A DNA stretch of 64,000 nt from Prinia subflava (lineage: Eukaryota; Chordata; Aves; Passeriformes; Cisticolidae): positions 36,333,583 through 36,397,582 of the forward strand of contig NC_086253.1 of the NCBI RefSeq assembly GCF_021018805.1. The letters are read 5' to 3'. The translations under genes were made by a program, and so were the position numbers. Shown here one piece after another: positions 63,660-64,000 of this stretch (the first letter of the stretch is position 1; each line of letters opens with the position of its first letter). The notes beneath the pieces are model-generated. The model saw only the letters and a list, made by a program, of their open reading frames with translations, searched no databases and was not told the DNA's origin.

Positions 63660-64000
63660 ATGCTCATAAATCTGCATTTGGGAGATTTTAAAATGAAAAC
63701 TATATTTCCAAGTTTTTAACTCTTCCCTTACTTATCAAAAATATTTATATGGGACCCAGCAAGATATCAAAATCATGAAAAAGGGAGTCACTAATATACC
63801 TGTGATAAATCTGAAGTCATGAAAGATCACATATATAACTATATATTCATTTATGCCTTTTATACCTTTGCTGGATTTGACTACTCTGCATTGTCTTTTT
63901 AAGTTTTCTTTGAAAAAAAATCATAAGCAAGCTTTTTTTTTTTAATAATGTGCCATATTTTGTGTCTCACAATGCATTTTCTGACATCTGTTTCTATCTA
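63660..64000. other. Intronic AT-rich DNA at window end
   Basis: Nothing recognised; the VEGFC intron is presumed to continue past the window edge. Confidence 0.6.

Larger units (their letters stand above)
25627..64000 (+). other. VEGFC: VEGFC intron 1 (5' part, runs off the window)
   Basis: Begins with the donor GTGAGC right after codon 48. Mammalian VEGFC is a gene of about 100 kb with long introns, so an intron over 38 kb is plausible. I scanned the + strand for the exon 2 signature (the KDLEEQL ... YPEYWKM ... RKGGWQ segment) and did not see it, but the scan was by eye and an approximate search could miss a divergent exon. Intronic contents are listed separately: a CpG-rich block, CR1 LINEs, three LTRs, a SINE and simple repeats. 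Confidence 0.75.

Noticed and set aside
25627..64000. VEGFC exon 2
   Set aside because: I looked for the conserved YPEYWKM/RKGGWQ-coding segment and saw none. It is assumed to lie beyond the window, though an eye scan is not proof.
1..64000. CRISPR arrays, bacterial genes, operons or a novel multi-gene defence-type system
   Set aside because: No regularly spaced repeats, no dense coding and no ribosome-binding patterns are present. The sequence is vertebrate noncoding DNA around one exon.

Overview
The window is vertebrate nuclear DNA, almost certainly from a bird and probably from a songbird or other passerine. It is mostly AT-rich noncoding sequence with no long protein-coding frames. One clear coding exon sits in a CpG island near 25.5 kb. 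CR1 LINE fragments and solo LTRs of avian type are present, together with what looks like a tRNA-Ile/CR1 composite SINE of the passerine TguSINE1 type. The bird call rests on the VEGFC exon 1 residues and the CR1 copies; the passerine call rests mainly on the SINE and is less certain.

The only gene I can support is VEGFC (vascular endothelial growth factor C) on the + strand. Exon 1 encodes the start codon, the signal peptide and the beginning of the N-terminal propeptide (25483-25626), and ends in a consensus splice donor. The first 24.5 kb are upstream intergenic DNA holding only low-complexity tracts, small palindromes and possible regulatory motifs. A CpG island of about 1.5 kb (24.59-26.12 kb) contains the presumed TATA-less promoter, the 5' UTR with a 34-codon upstream ORF, exon 1 and the start of intron 1. 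Everything from 25627 to the window end reads as the beginning of a very long intron 1. I found no exon 2 by eye.

Within the intron there is a second, smaller GC/CpG-rich block at 28.2-28.6 kb, bounded by exon-like splice signals. A CR1 3' end lies at 31.9-32.4 kb (+) and another at 50.58-50.85 kb (-). Three separate solo-LTR-like insertions lie within 3.3 kb at 43.2-46.5 kb, two of them with exact 5-bp target-site duplications. An old fragmented CR1 at about 62.1-63.45 kb (+) has the SINE (-) nested in it. A perfect 18-bp-arm hairpin lies at 48.80-48.85 kb.

There is no evidence of CRISPR, operons, bacterial genes or a multi-gene system. The most interesting items are regulatory: the VEGFC uORF, the intronic CpG/exon-like block, the TALE-type palindrome at 8.0 kb, and the cluster of LTR promoters inside VEGFC intron 1.
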